Source of the DNA: Baylisascaris procyonis
Lineage: Eukaryota > Nematoda > Chromadorea > Rhabditida > Ascarididae
Length of the DNA: 64,000 bases
Assembly: GCA_037389465.1 (NCBI GenBank)
Contig: JAZARR010000197.1
Coordinates: 2,528,501-2,592,500, forward strand
Reading direction: 5' to 3'
Below, piece by piece: positions 24,520 to 39,500 of the stretch (position 1 is the stretch's first letter; every line of letters starts with the position of its first letter). The position numbers and the translations under genes were made by a program. Under the pieces are notes generated by a model. That model ran no database searches. It was not told the origin of the DNA and saw nothing but the letters and a program-made list of their open reading frames with translations.

Positions 24520-27500
24520 AAATTTTTTACCAATCTTTAAAATGCATGCTATGAAAATGACTAAAATCTTTTACTGCATTTCTCTTTGTTTTACATATCA
24601 GACTCAGAAATGGTTTAAGGCGAGATCATTTGTGGATTTGAGATTTCGGGATTATTTAGGGGGGGGGGGGGAGGGGGAGAACTCGTTAGTGAATTCACTA
24701 GTTCCGTTGAAGTTAATTGCAGTACCATTTCGCACTATGCCATCCTCCGTTTGTAACGTTTAGGAGACGTATAAATCCTTATTTACCGTTATAGAAAAAT
24801 GTTATTTTCGGAGAGATTATTGAAAAATAAACACAAAACGAGGAAAATATAAGAAGGATAATTCGAATGCTGAGTTTGTTATCAGTATTAACTAAGATCT
24901 TCAGCTATTTTATTCTTTGCAATTACAGAAACTCGAAGAGGGGGCCGATGAAAAGTTTTGATAAAGTAATTTATGAATATATCAGGAAAGTAGAACATTT
25001 TCTAAGAGTTCATATTAGAGGTATGTATTAGATGCTGTATTGGAGTTGGGGTGGTCGTCGTCGGCGGCTTTTAGTGCTAGCTAGCTAAATGAGTGCTGTT
25101 GGGAATGCGGCAAGTGGACGTGTACGCCTAATTTATTTCGATGAATCGCCTACAAATCGACATAGACATTTTTGTGCGCAATTGCCGCGAACACTTTTAC
25201 TTTGTTTTTACTCGTACGAATCTTTTCTCGTCAATCCAACAAAATTCATAATCCAACATCCATTCTCATCTTCAACTTCTTAAATTCATTCAGGTGTTTG
25301 CGCATTTTTAAATTTTTTTTTTCAAATTAGAAATTGATTAGTTTTAATCGTCGATTTATTGTGCATTTAATGTGGCTATATAAAATACGGTTAAAAAATG
25401 TAAATTATTCTTTTTTATTATCTTCCCAGTTACCCCATTTACGGATCAATTTTCCATCAAAAATCATGTGATGTGGGTCAAATAGTTTGAGGTCAGGTTG
25501 CAGCTAGACTAAGGTTAGGTTGCAGGTATGGTGAAGTGATCACAGAGGTGAGTATAAAACTGGAGAATTGAAAAAGGAAGAGAGAAGACAAATTTTTATA
25601 CGTTTGGGCTATCATCAGAATCATTCTCACAGTTTATCATCAAATTAGATGCGATAGTAGCATGAAATCGTATTCGATTTTCTTATGAATAAAGATTTTT
25701 TAAAGCTTTTTTCAAAGAGTGTTTATTGAGGATTGTATGTTTAGACTATTGTTTGAAAAAATTTATGCCTGAACCTTTGTTACGTAAATATAAAACAGTG
25801 ATGATTCGATATTGACTATTTGTATAATTGTTGGAATAACGATACACGTATAGTTCCTATAGCAGCGATATTATGGAGATGTGAGCATTCGTTCATTACT
25901 GATGGGATTTGGTGGGATTTCTCGTCATCGAGAATGGCGATATAATTAGTGAAGGGATGGTGAATTTATCCCGTTCAAAATGGCCATCCTAGATTTATTT
26001 ATGATCATGTTTTAATATGGTTTCCTTGATGGATAGTTTAATTTTTATAGAAATATGAAAATATTTTAATATAAAAAATGTTTTTTATTTTAAATTATAC
26101 TCAATGAATTTGGACTTTCCTTCATAGTTTTGTGCATTTTTGCTTCGTTATTATGGGCATTGATATCATTCGATGTGGAACTATCCCGCTTTCCCTTAAT
26201 TCTTCGAGTTTGTCGAAATATTTAGCGCGTTTACATACGAAAAGTTTGTTTTTTACTGCTTATATATGATGGATTATCGTATCATTCGACCATTTGATTG
26301 TATTCTAATATTAAAAATTAGGTAAATATTTAAAATGTGGCTAATATTTCTCCCATTTCCATGCAATAAAATCTATCCCTTTAATAAATCTTTTTTTCAA
26401 GCATTTTTCTCGCAACGTTTTTTTGAAAAATCTTGCCTTCCAACTTGTTTCTTTTTACTTTTGAGAAAATTTTTTTGTTGTTTTTTTTCTATTCTCCCCG
26501 AAAAAACAAAGAAAAATTCAGCCCAGGAAACTATAATCCAGAATTTCGAGGAATGAAACTTTCGAGGCTTTCAGTGGGCACAAAATAGTGGTTAACTCGC
26601 TTACCTAGGATGATTCTCAACGCTGCAGTTTGTTCATATCGAGTTGGAGACCTAAGCAAATTAATATTGATGTGCTTGGATCAGCAAGTTTTCTTAAATT
26701 TCATTGCTTCGATTATTGCGAAGTATGGCATAGATTTGAGCCGGATCTCATATCCAATCTCTTTCCCTCACGATTTTCCACTTTAAAAAAATTTTGGATG
26801 AATTTCTTGAGTCAATATTGAGCTAATGAATTTCAGGTTCAGGTGGAGCTGAATCAATGCGACGTTTTCAACGTAGCACTGAGGTGCTAAACGTACCACA
26901 GCAACAATCAACTATAATACCGGGAGATATGTTAGCAGCTAAAATCCGAACGTACCTATCGGTATGTGCTGTATTTAGCAGTTTTATATTATTTTGTTGA
27001 AACAGTGAGACGAGCATTCCTTCCTCTTTTCTACTTTTATAATTAAATTATGGTTTTACTTATTTATTTTTATTTTTATTTTCATTTTTATTTTTATTTG
27101 TTTATTTTATTCATTTATTTATTTATTTATTTATTTTTTTTTTTTTTTGAATATTGATGTTCTCGCTTCCGCAATGTGAGTATCACCTTGCGTCTACGAG
27201 ACGATATGTCTAGTCGGCGATGATACGTAGCGATACGTCTGCTACAGAGGAAACGATTGCTTCTAACTTATCTAGGAGTCAGTCCCCTCTATCGGAATTG
27301 TATTGTCTCATAAATTTACATGCAAAAATATTCTGTTTATATAGAAGAATGTAGGTTTAATTAATTTAATGATGATATAATAAAATTAAATCTGATCGTT
27401 TTCATTATTTTTTATGTCGAATCTTCATAATCGATCATAGGCGATGCGTAAACGCATTGTCAGATGTGTTTTATTGAATTCGAGTATCTGAGCAGCTGCC

Positions 27501-30500
27501 ATTACTGAACATCCTTCTTCGACCTTTGTGACACACTCACCACTTATTTAAAGTTGCAGATGTGCGCATGAAATTTAAAAAAAAACGTATGAAATTTTTC
27601 AGCATCCGGTCACATGGCAACCATCAGCTGATCAAAGGAGGTTGATTGGTCATATGATTCTTCACAAAACCGAAGGGCCTCATGGTGGTGATTTAGGTTT
27701 GAAGGTAAATTGTTTTTATATCCTTATCTATTATGGCGATATCATCATCTCTCCATAGATCTATATTTATCTCTATTCCGTTGATTTCCATTCGGGAAAT
27801 ATAGGTGCTAAGTTTATGAAATTTTGCTTGATGTATTCTATAACAGAAGATGATTTCCTCGCTGATCCCTCAAACTGATTCAAAAATCTTTGAAACGAAT
27901 TCTAGTCGATTGTAAACATCAAATATTCATGAAATTTGCATACATTTTACATTGGATAAGTCACATCTTTTAGTCGAATTAGCAACATAAATCTGTTATG
28001 GTGGATCGATTTGATTCATTGAATGATTTATCATTCACATTGGAAGTTGGATGTAACATTGAGCTGTAGATTGAAGATGCATGACGTCATGAGTGGCATT
28101 GATTGTGCAAGGTGGAACATCTGATGGACAGGTGAAGGTCATTCCTGCACATAGGGACGGGGGCGTTGTAGGCGCGGAATTGCTTTTTGTGGAAAAAGAG
28201 GTTCCCACAGTACTCTCTTAGGCTGGTGTATGAGGTTCATCGCTCCCTCCGTGATGGTTTCGGGGATTGACGATGGGGAGGGGACGGGGAGGGTGGGGCC
28301 TCAAAGCAGTCATAGCAACTCGCCAATAAATCCTGTTCGTCTTTCTCAGCTCAGGTTTGATGAAGTAGATCAAATGATCCGTTACAGCCAAGAAAGATGT
28401 TTCTTCTCATTAAGGATAAGCAGCACATTGAGGCTTGTGCCTCTTGATTTTCGACATACAAGACGCTTTAAGCGTTGATTCCGCATTATTTTCTCTTCTC
28501 CCTTCTTTCCCACTTCCTTCCACTCCACTACTCTCTTCTTTTTCTACTTCATGATTTTATTCAACGGCTTGAATGTTGCTTCAGAAATCTGGTGGGGTTT
28601 TGTGTGTTACGTTGCCGTTGGATCGGTGTCAAGCTCATTTATTAGAACAGGACACGTAGATACAAACATAGGACTGTTTAGACGGACATGCGGACATCGT
28701 CAGTTCGCAAGGAGTTTCCTTCCTATGCCTCTGCAAGGACCGGATTAGTTACTCAGAACAGATATTTGGGTATAATTGGTCTTTAGAGAATCTCTCTCTT
28801 TATCGAGTCTCATTGATTATTAAAACCATCGCTGCTTTTTGTTTGTCCTCGACTAGCAGATTGAAGCATTCCAGTTTCCTCCGTGTTGTTATTGAAGTTG
28901 AAAGCTGAAAGTCTGTAGGTTGTCGGTGGACGTCGCTCAGACACGGGTCGACTGGGTGCGTTTATAACACGTGTTAAAAGTGGTTCTGTCGCCGATACTG
29001 TGGGACGTCTTCGGGCAGGTATCCGTCTCTGTTGTTATCTGCTATCATTGCTACCGTTATATTAGAAAAGTAAACCTGAAGTAGTATATGATAGTTGCAT
29101 GCCATAATTCAGTTATGCTTATTATTTTGAATTAAATACTATTTAATAGTCATGTCAAAAGAATATTTGTAAAAAGAAATGTGAATGCGACTTTTAATAT
29201 AGGTGCGATTTCTATGTATTTTACTATGATTGAAATTATTAGATAAATAAAAAGTTCCTTCTAAAAACACTTTTTATTGTGATATGTCGTGAAATTTGTA
29301 TTTCTGTAAGATTTTGCAGTGTCCTAAAAGTCCTGAAAGTCCTGAAAAGTCCTAAAAACATGTATGATTTTTGCTGGATGATTGTGACTATCATTTAGTC
29401 ATGATATTGCATTTCCTCGTATTTCTTTTAAATTACCTTTGCTTATGGTAGGAGAATGATGCATATGCTCTTATTTAAGGGGATGAGGTGCTCGAATGGA
29501 ATGGACGTCAACTACAGAATGCAACTTTTGATCAAGTCTATGAGATAATCAGCTCATCGAAGAACGACAGTCAAGTGGAACTCATCGTTTCTCGCTCAGC
29601 CAGGTTTCTTCATTTCCACGTTTTATCACTTATCTTTAATATAGACTTAATTAATATTCTCTCATATTTTCTATATTGTAATGCTCTAGAGTGATCTGTT
29701 TCTGCCGAGAGTATGTGTTTCCTACATATTGCTTACTTGACCATAAAATACAGTAATATAGTACATAGATCGTATCATTGGTATGATACAGATGCTCTAT
29801 ATCAGTGGGATAACTGTAAGTGATAAGTATATCTCAAGGTACAACAGGTCACTTCTTCATGGACGTAAAGGCAGTGCGCAGTGAGGGCATGACTCACGCT
29901 TTAGCTCGGAGTCCATTATCTGTCGTCGGAAACATTATAACCTTTTGACGGCGTACTTCAAAGAGATTTGTTTATTCACATTCAGATCATATAAAAGATT
30001 AAAATACATTTTGAAGAACAAAGCTAATATTAGAAAAGAGCAAAAATTGCAAAAGGATTAAAATAACAGGAAGTGAAAGAAGACTCAGCGAGGAGAGGGG
30101 AATATCACCTTAATAGACAAATATAACGGATGAATAAGATTACAATTTAGAGGATAGTAGTGGGCCGAGCATATATGCTCTATGAAAGCGGTCGATAAAC
30201 GAACTCAACGATATGAATAGTAAACAAGAAGCCATAGAATTGAGTCATGTAAAGAACAGGTTTTCCAAATTAAGCCCCATGGGGTTATGAAAATATGTCA
30301 TGGAGGGTTTTTTTTGCAGTTTTGTATTTTTTTTAGAGTATAGCCAAGTTGTCATAATTATTTTAATTTTTTAAAATATCTTTTATAGTTTGTAAGCAGG
30401 GTCCAGGTCTTGTTCTCATTACTGGATTTATCACCTTTTGCGCTCTTTTTTTGATTGCTTATCTTTTTTATGAATAATTTTACAAGGGCAGCGAATATCT

Positions 30501-33500
30501 GAGTGGATGATCTATTTGCAGCATACCGGGTGGCGACGATTTCCTCAACGTTCAAAGAGTGCTTCCCAATCCGTCCACATTTGCTCAAGGTGAATTTTTT
30601 TATTCTCTCATTCACCCAGTAGCACTATGGGGGGTGAGAAGAAGGGAGGGTATATTAGAGAGGAGAGCATCCTCCCCTCCCCTCTCCCTCCCCTTCTCTC
30701 CCACTTGAACACGGGTATATACGATTGTTACTAGGTTACCCTACGGCGTTCTCCATAATTCCGACCGATTGACTTCTGCAAGTTTACTATGGTGCTTCCT
30801 CTCTCGTAATGGATGCTATGGCAATAATCCAAACATCTTTCAAAAATATGACGTCATTTTGTGATGTGATTTTTCGCATTTTCTTGCTCTCCATAGTTGC
30901 GTTATCTATCAGCTGTTGATATACGCTTCTTGAGGTTATGTTTTCGTTGTTTACACTCTCACTTTTATATATTTTATTTTCTGTTTTTTTCTTATATTTT
31001 GTCCTCCCTCGATGAATTTATACACATCCGAGAAGCACCAATTAGACAACTCTGAGATGGAGTTTAGGCAAACTCAGTAATGATCTATCGGTCAACTCGT
31101 TTGTTAACAATTCCGAGTGTATTGAACCTGTGTTATATGCGAAAATGTTGTTTTTTACTTCTTCACTGCAATTATTTTTATTATCTAATGGATCTTTAAT
31201 TAGTATGTAAATTAATTTTAGGACCGGATATAAATGAATATTTATTGAATGCCCCCGCAGAGCCAATGTTATCACATTCGCAATCGGTTACCATATCGCC
31301 GCAGATGCGTCAGTTCTTCCATACGGCACCTATTGGAAGCCCCGTGCATAAAGCCTCAATGCCCTTTTATTCAACAGGTAATTTAAAATGTCACATCGTT
31401 AGTAGTATTTAAACCTGAATATTATTAGAGACGGCTACCTCAAGTACCAATTGCATTCATCTAGCAGTGGTATATGGCATGTAGCAATTGCTTGTTGCTG
31501 CCGCAATGTTGTTCTAATTGATCTGCTGGAAAGGTGATCTTTTTTTGAAGTTAACTGCTAGCAGTCGTCAATTAGAGGCTTGACAGTGTTGGTCAGTCAC
31601 TCTTAATTTTCTTTGCTGTTTGCGAATTTAACGAATTCCTTAGGCTACATTTTAGACAGATAGGGAGGCATTATATACATTTGTCCTCTCTATGTTTATG
31701 AAGATTAGCTTTTATATGCTAGGCTTTATTGTGTAATAGTACTGATACTTTTGCTTGAGGTTTTGTGTTTTTAAATGGAGATGTTACTTCTGGATCCATT
31801 ATATTTATTCCATTGTTTTTTGTTTTTTTGTTTGGAGGATTTTGGCTAAATTTTAATATTTAAATTCATTAAGAAAGTAGTATATTTATCTGAACTTTTT
31901 TTTCTATGGAGCACTATCAAATACAGGCGTTAGATCGTCTTTGCTAACGAACGCATTATGGCCGGATTTATAAGGTATGGAGAGTTAGGATGAGAATTGA
32001 TATATTATAGGATGTCAACGGTTTTGAATAGAAGTCTTGAGGAGGGAGGGGGGGTGAGGTGGGGATGGGGATGGGGTATCACGAAGCTTTTTTATGAGTT
32101 CAATTCAAAAAAAAGTACATATGGGCAAATATTCTTTTTCAGGACCACAAAGAGTTGCACCAACAGACCAAATATTTGGCGGATCGCTTGCAAAAGGACA
32201 AATTTTCGGCAGAATTGAGGTGAAAAATTTCACGATAACTTTTTATTTAATTGAAATGAATCTTTCTTCGGGTGTTTTTTTAGAGGTTTCTTCATTTCCC
32301 ATTAAGATGTTTTGAATTTTGTTTATTTTAATTTTCAATGATAGTGATCGGCCGTTTTATCGTCTCGCTGATTGCATTCAAATGCTTGTTTCCGTAATTG
32401 TAGTAAATTGTTCAAGGTAATACAACGTATTCCACTATTACCGTTTATTATGAATCTTGAAAGCTAATTAAACTACTATAAAAAATTCAGTGCAAGGTTT
32501 CGTGGTTTCAATGTTTTTTTTGTCGTAGAAACGCTTGTTTTTGTTGCTTAACGTTATAACTTTTTTATGCTGTCTCATTTATATTTCATAATGTGGTGTT
32601 ATGATCCACAAAACTTTCTGGATTTGCGGGATTCCATTTAAAGAATAAATTCTTTAAATTATTTTTTTCAAACCTTGTAAAAATTAGTTTACTGTTTTGC
32701 AGATTTCACTTTATTACTCGGTACCCGAACGACAGCTTGTTGTCACCGTGCATAAGGCAATAGACCTACCACCACGACCAGACGGCATGCTGCGTAATCC
32801 ATATGTAAAATTATTTCTCCTACCTGACAGAAGGTTTCTTTTTTCTTTCGTTTTTTTTTCACTACTATTTATTTGCACTAGCCTGGGGTATGGCTAGATA
32901 TTTCTAACGGTACTAATTCGATCTGACCTACTGATGCCACAGAGGTGGCGAACTGTCTTTGATAACCAACCACATTTCCATCTAAAGAGGTCGCCTTTAT
33001 TTGATGTAGTGTCGCTACTCGAGATAGAACCTGAGGTCCTTCATGTTGAGCCTATTAAAAGTTGGTCGTTTGCTGACTATTTTAACGTTAAACCGACTAT
33101 CAATATTTCAGCCGAATTGCAAAAAAAAGAAAAGGAATGCATTACGGTTAATTATTTTCATTAATCTAGAATTCAATGAGTGAAGAGAACGCCTTTGATT
33201 TCATATTGAAACACATATTTCAGTGAGAAGAGCCGACGGCAATCTGCAGTTTTGGCGGAAACATGTAAGCCGATATGGAATGAACCTTTCTACTATCACG
33301 GCCTTACAGAGCCTATGCTTATGGAACGTGTCCTCGAGGTGAATCCATTTGCTTTATATATTGCCTTTGCATCACATAGCCTTAGTGACTATGAAAGTAG
33401 AAAATCCCCTTATCGCCGTTCTTTAAAGAAGTTATAAAGGTTTGAATTACAGCCGAGTATACTTGCTCATTTTCCTATCTCTTCATTGTGCATTTACTTC

Positions 33501-36500
33501 AAGCAGCGGTCTGAGGAGATGGGTTTAATGTTCATGCTCTAAGGTCTATTGTCGTTGAAAGAGGGCATTTCGATCACATGACAGCAGAATTGATTTTTTC
33601 ACGATGGTCGGTACCATTCAGTAAGATCCGTTCTTATGACCTTCTGAGTTGACAGAATCCAGACTGGCAAGGTGGTCACCAATAATCATCTTAGCACCTG
33701 CATACTTACCTAACTATTTCCCTAATGAAGCTTCAATAATGTTGAACTAAAGCCCAGAAACAAGCTAAAAGGACGAGAATCTCATTTTAAGCAGCAAATA
33801 GTATAGCGCGGGATGAAGGTAATTATTGAATCGTCATTGTGCTTGCAATGACACAATTTTCATATACATTGCTTGCCTTCATCGAGTCTTTTAGAGTAAT
33901 TTACTCCTATATGAGTACTCGCAGTATTATTATTCAAGTTTATTTCAGTCAGCATCATAATAAGCCTAGAGCATGCCAATGCAAATCCACCAACAAGTGA
34001 ATAAAGCTGTACCGAAGAGGTGTTGCTACTTCCTAGTTTTATTTACAATTCACTTGTTGTAAGCGTAGCAGTGGAATAATATGATCTAGATTTGATGCAA
34101 AGTTGAAGTTGCATATATTAGTGAAATGGATTGATTGATGTTATTCAGGAATATTTTATTGTTAGGTAACCGTGTGGGATTACGATAAATTCGAGACAAA
34201 TGCGTTTCTTGGCGAGACTCTGATCGACTTCTCGGTGGCGCAACTCGACGATGAACCTTTCTTTTATACTCTCGTAGATATGGATGAAGAGAATCCATTA
34301 CGAGCGGTAAGTCTGTTATGGCATATCTCAATGTTCGTAGATATGTTTACCTTACAGGTGTATGGACACATCTCGAAGACTGAATTGATTTTTGAAATAG
34401 GTGGCACATTGTGGTAATTTTGTTATTATTTCATTGTTACTAGTGAATCTGTGGATTATTTTACCCAAATTACAGTTAGAAAATAATTCAGAGTGAAGTA
34501 GGTAGAGTTATCTGTATATCCTAGTATGGTATTTAAGTGCATCACGATCCTGTCATTTTGGGCCCATTCTATAATATTTGAAGTATTTGTAACGATATTT
34601 TTAACATGGAATGGTATTTTACAAGCGGTTGTGATTGTAGTAGAGAGTATAAAAAAAAAAAAAATGGTTGCAGAGACTTCGGCAACGTCGTATCAATGCG
34701 TATCAGCAACCGAATCGACCGAGAAGCGAAATGAGTCACTACCCGTCAAGTTATTATCAAAACACCCTTGGTATAATTTATTGTCATTTAAGTAGATGCT
34801 TTTGTTACTCCATGGTTATCACTAGAAAAGATGAAGGAACTTTTTCATTGAGGTTTAAATGAATAAAATTGTATCGTTTTAACAAGAAAATTTTTTTTTA
34901 GGTGTTTCGTAGAGAAATTTCGCTGAAGTGGGCGAAACGTTATCAATAACGTTTTATCAAAATTGCCATTTTTTTTAAATATTCAACTTTATTTTATGAG
35001 GATTTATTCAAAACGACAACTGTTGAATGTCTATGTCTCTATTTCTAGACGAGTTAAATAGGCTAACTAAAACTGTTGCATATGGATCGGTTCTTATGGA
35101 TACGTATAGATTTTAGCCATTTCTTACTGATATACAGTCGTTTCATCTTTTGTTGATGTGCTATGGAGAGGGTTTATGTATAGATACACTTATAGGTTGA
35201 TTAAGGGCATATTTTTTGATGATTTGATCATGGCACATTGATGTTGGGAACTACCAAATGATAAATAAAAATCCAAATTGGATAGAGACTTTGCATAAAT
35301 ATTGTCTGATAGTATTTAGTTAGTTGCCAATTTTGCGGTGTTCCTGCAGCATTATTTGCAACATCTATCGACGAAGAAACTTGTTGATGATAGCGTAATA
35401 ACGAAATATCAGTTCAACCAAAATTGGCTTTCTTTGTTTTCGTTCCTTTCAAAAACCTCATCAGTAAAACATAATAATATTGGTGTGGGTAGGTACCAGA
35501 AGGTACTTGGAAATTAGATTACCATCTCTAGTTTAAACCGCGATATCGATTTGAGGTATCCATAGAATGGTTGGAAACAAAGTTTTGATATACAGCAGAT
35601 GCTGCCCAATAAAATGTCGAATAAATGTACTGGCAATGAAGTGGAAGTGTAACTCAGTATTTGCAGTACTACGCATGAATTTCTGTTTTAACTTGTAGAA
35701 CCGGGTGCACCGAACTCAATCGATTACGGTGGATATGGTTCATATGTTCCTGGTCCACGACAGGTTGGTTTCTTTTTATTTTATGTGATATATAGTAATT
35801 GATTGGATAGAAAAGTGTTGGCTTTAGGAAGGGTGTTAACTATGCTTGATGAATGCTGTCTGGAAAGGATGCTGCCAACCTTATGCACATTTCTTACTAT
35901 CTTCTAGTCATCGTAGTATCTGGATTGCTTCCGTAAAAATGGCTTTAGTGATAGATGTTCGTTACTGAGGTGCTTCTTGAATGTTGAGTGTAAAAATGGA
36001 TCTTATAACGACAGGTTGATATGTCTGATGCATTCGTGCTACTTTATGAGTGATTCTTTGAGGGAAGCGAACGAGCTTCTGGGTATTTGTTTGTTTACAG
36101 TTCAATGACGCAATTTCTATTAAACCTAAACAGGTTCGAGAGTATGCAGCAAGTTTGTTTCGAAAGTAATTATTGTTTTTACTTCTTCCTTGCTATTTCC
36201 CACATAGTAATTCATTGGAGAGCATTAACATCTTATAAGAGTATAGTGATTTCGATGAAAAGGATTCCTATTTAGCACAGCTTTCAACGGAAGGCGAAAA
36301 GGGTTATGAAAGGTAGTCGGATGCATTTGAGTGTATGAAAAAAGTCTATATCGCTTGCTTATAAATATTCGTTTTTAATATTTATAAGTATTCGTTTCTA
36401 AATATACTTATATAAATATTCGTTCTTTTTGAACCGTCCCTTGAGTGTAGATAGGAACAATTTTATAATTTAGGGAAGCAAAATGAACATCTCTTTTTAT

Positions 36501-39500
36501 TGGATTTGAAGATGCGACAAGTAGTTTTGAAGTAGTGTTTATATTGAAAAGTGAGCATTCCATTGAGTTGAGAATAAAGCAAGTGACCATCGGTTGACAG
36601 TTGTTTTCTAAACGTAATTAGGCGAATAAAGGACGTATAAAGTAATCAACTCTGAGCGCCCAGGTTTTTTTTGCGGGTGGGTCTCATTGGAACAGCCGGG
36701 TGACACGGTCGAGTACTCCAAGAGTCGACCGATAGGCTTGCTTAGGTCATTTCGCTTGAGGCTTAGATCACAGAACTGCGATCTGGTACTGCAGCTGTAG
36801 TAGCTGATTACAGGTGATTATAGATGTTTTCGTACTGATTGCACCTATACTTAAAGATCGAATGTTTGAGTGACAAGACTATTTGAATTAGATTATGAGT
36901 ATTTATATTTAAATATAAGACCGAAATAATTGACTTCTATGTTGGGATGTAGTTGGGTTTTCCTTTAGAGATTTTCTTAATTTAGGCATATTGAGAACGA
37001 TGACGTCATCTGCATATTCACCCAAATATAAATTCGTAACATTGATTTCGTAATAATTTTATTTATTAAGTGAGAATATCAATTCGATAACTTATGAAGA
37101 GGCTGAAATATTGAAAATATTCTAACTTTAGCAGCTGTTACAATCAACGGCTGGTATGCGGAGATCAAGAACTTATGATCGTGGTGGTGCTCGGATCGAA
37201 GAAGATTGGACTGTGAACAGTCCTTCGGGATATCTTTCGGATCATGGCTACAGTAATGCGTTACCGGTACGGTATCATCATCGAGAACGACGACCTAAAT
37301 CAGCGACCGCAATGAGACCGAGTAGGGTTTTTAACATTTAAGTGTTTTACTCTTTTTTTTTTCGGTTTTATCGTAAGCAGCACAACAAAAAAGAATCGCC
37401 CATTAGATATACATAATTAGCCACCGCAATTTTTCGGCAATCTTTTCATTCAAATCTACACTATGCGGGTATTTTTATGCAAATTTTTTATTCCTGATAG
37501 ATGCCTTTAGAATGGTCGAACTATCTCTCACTATGATAACTACTCGCTAATTAGCTCAAAGTTGGCTATAAGAATGGAAAAATATTTGAAGGTGGGGATG
37601 AAAATTGTTTCAATCATTTGATTGGGGTGCAGAGTGAATGATGTTAATTAGAATGGAATTGTTTTTGTGGTGTCATTCACATCGTTTCTTCAAATTTTTT
37701 AATGGATTTAAAATGGCAGATATTTTTAACGAGGTCAGTTAGGAAAGAGAAGGGGGATGATTGATGGAGGATAATCGCAATGCTGAGAAAAATATCAATT
37801 CGACGCTAACGAGATGAGTAGTTCAGTGATAGAGTGATGCTATTATGTACGATAAGCTTAAAGCACTTCGTTTTATATGGATTTATTCAGCAATAAGCAC
37901 ATATAGGATGATATTTTTTTAATTAGAAGCTTGCAGCCTACTATCCCCTTCGTGGGACGCCAAGAGCGTCGAGACGAGGTTTGTACTGGTTGCTAGAGAG
38001 CGCATCTTCAATTCATTCATTCCAATTGTTTTTTCTTTTCTTTTCTTGCGCATGCATCTTTTCCCTAATGATTTCATTTCTTTGGCTTTAATTTTTCTTC
38101 ACTTTTATTATTTTATTGTTGTATATATTATATACTAATATACATTGATATTAATGAAAAAAAGGCAATAGTCACTCAAAAATTTTTACTCTTTTTTTCT
38201 GCTATGTGGAATTTTTTTGTGAATGGAAACGTTCTTTTTTTGCATTTGAAAAGTTTTAATTATAATTTCTGCTCGGTGATCATTTATCCTTAAATTCTAT
38301 AAGTGAATTTTAGTTTTCCTCTTTGCTTCTTGGCTTAATGGTTTCTTTAAAATTATTGACTCCATCAGATGATGTTGCCTATCTCCTTCTTTCTCAAAAA
38401 AATATTGCAAACACCTCTGCATAATTGTGTATTAAATAAATTTTCAAGCATATAAGAAGGCTTATCTGCCTTATTTTGATGCAGTATTATATTTTTTGAA
38501 GTGACTGATGCGGAGATGTCTGCATCTCGGGTCTATTCGCGCAATCTACCGTCGGCGCCATGGGCAGGTGAAGATGACGAATCGGTTGGTGCAGTGGTTG
38601 CCCCACCTCAAGGTTGGAAATATTTCATTAATAAACCATTAGCCTCTTATTTTTCTTTTCATTTTCACATCTCACCGTTTCCAATCCAATCGATCAATGA
38701 AATTCACCTTTGTTATTGAATAATTTCAATTGCTTCTTTTCTTGTTCGATCGTGTGATACGATGATCCATAGCTACTATAATCTCATAATATTTACAATC
38801 CAAAGTTTCATATTGTAGCCGGGGATTGAGGCTTTCATTAGCTATATAGAAAATTAATAGAGTAGCTGACATGATGAGTGGAGGATTGTTGAAACAATTT
38901 ATTATCACTAACAAAGTGTTGTTTCTAAAAAAATATCGTTTATTTTTTATCGGCGAGTTTGTATTTTTGTTGTATCTTCAAGTGTTTTATGTGAATGTCG
39001 CAAAATTCCCCTTCCTAAAATCTTTATAAGTATAAAAACGATGGGAAAATGGTATTACGATTTCGTTTTTGAGGAATTAAACCTCTTATCTATGAACATT
39101 TCTTATCTCAGTGGGCAATATTTTTGACGAAATTGTATTACAATTTCTTTCTACATCATAACCACTTCTTCCTTTTCAAAGTACGGGAATATTATAGGAG
39201 TCATATTCCTTGCTCCTCATAAAGTTTCTTCTTTATGAATTTTAATCCTCAAGAATCAAATAAGGTGGTAGAAGGTGGAGGCTAATAGGTAGATGCCTTC
39301 ATCAGAGAAAGTTCATTTAAAATAACATTAATTTAGCGTTGAGTTTGGCTCCTCGACGATATGCGAACGATCCGAGATCACCGAATGGTAGAGTAAGGAT
39401 GGAAGCAATGCACGAGCAGCAACAACAACAACAGCTCGGTTATGGCAGTGATGGATCTGAAACGTTAAGTATACACTCGGCACATAGTGCTTCTTCGAGG

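Noticed and set aside
24929..24960. Possible RIM exon after ATTACAG
   Set aside because: In the required phase it meets a stop within seven codons and has no GT donor.
36655..36800. tRNA-like GC patch (GGTCGAGTACTCC resembling a B box)
   Set aside because: No A box at the right distance and no acceptor-stem pairing.
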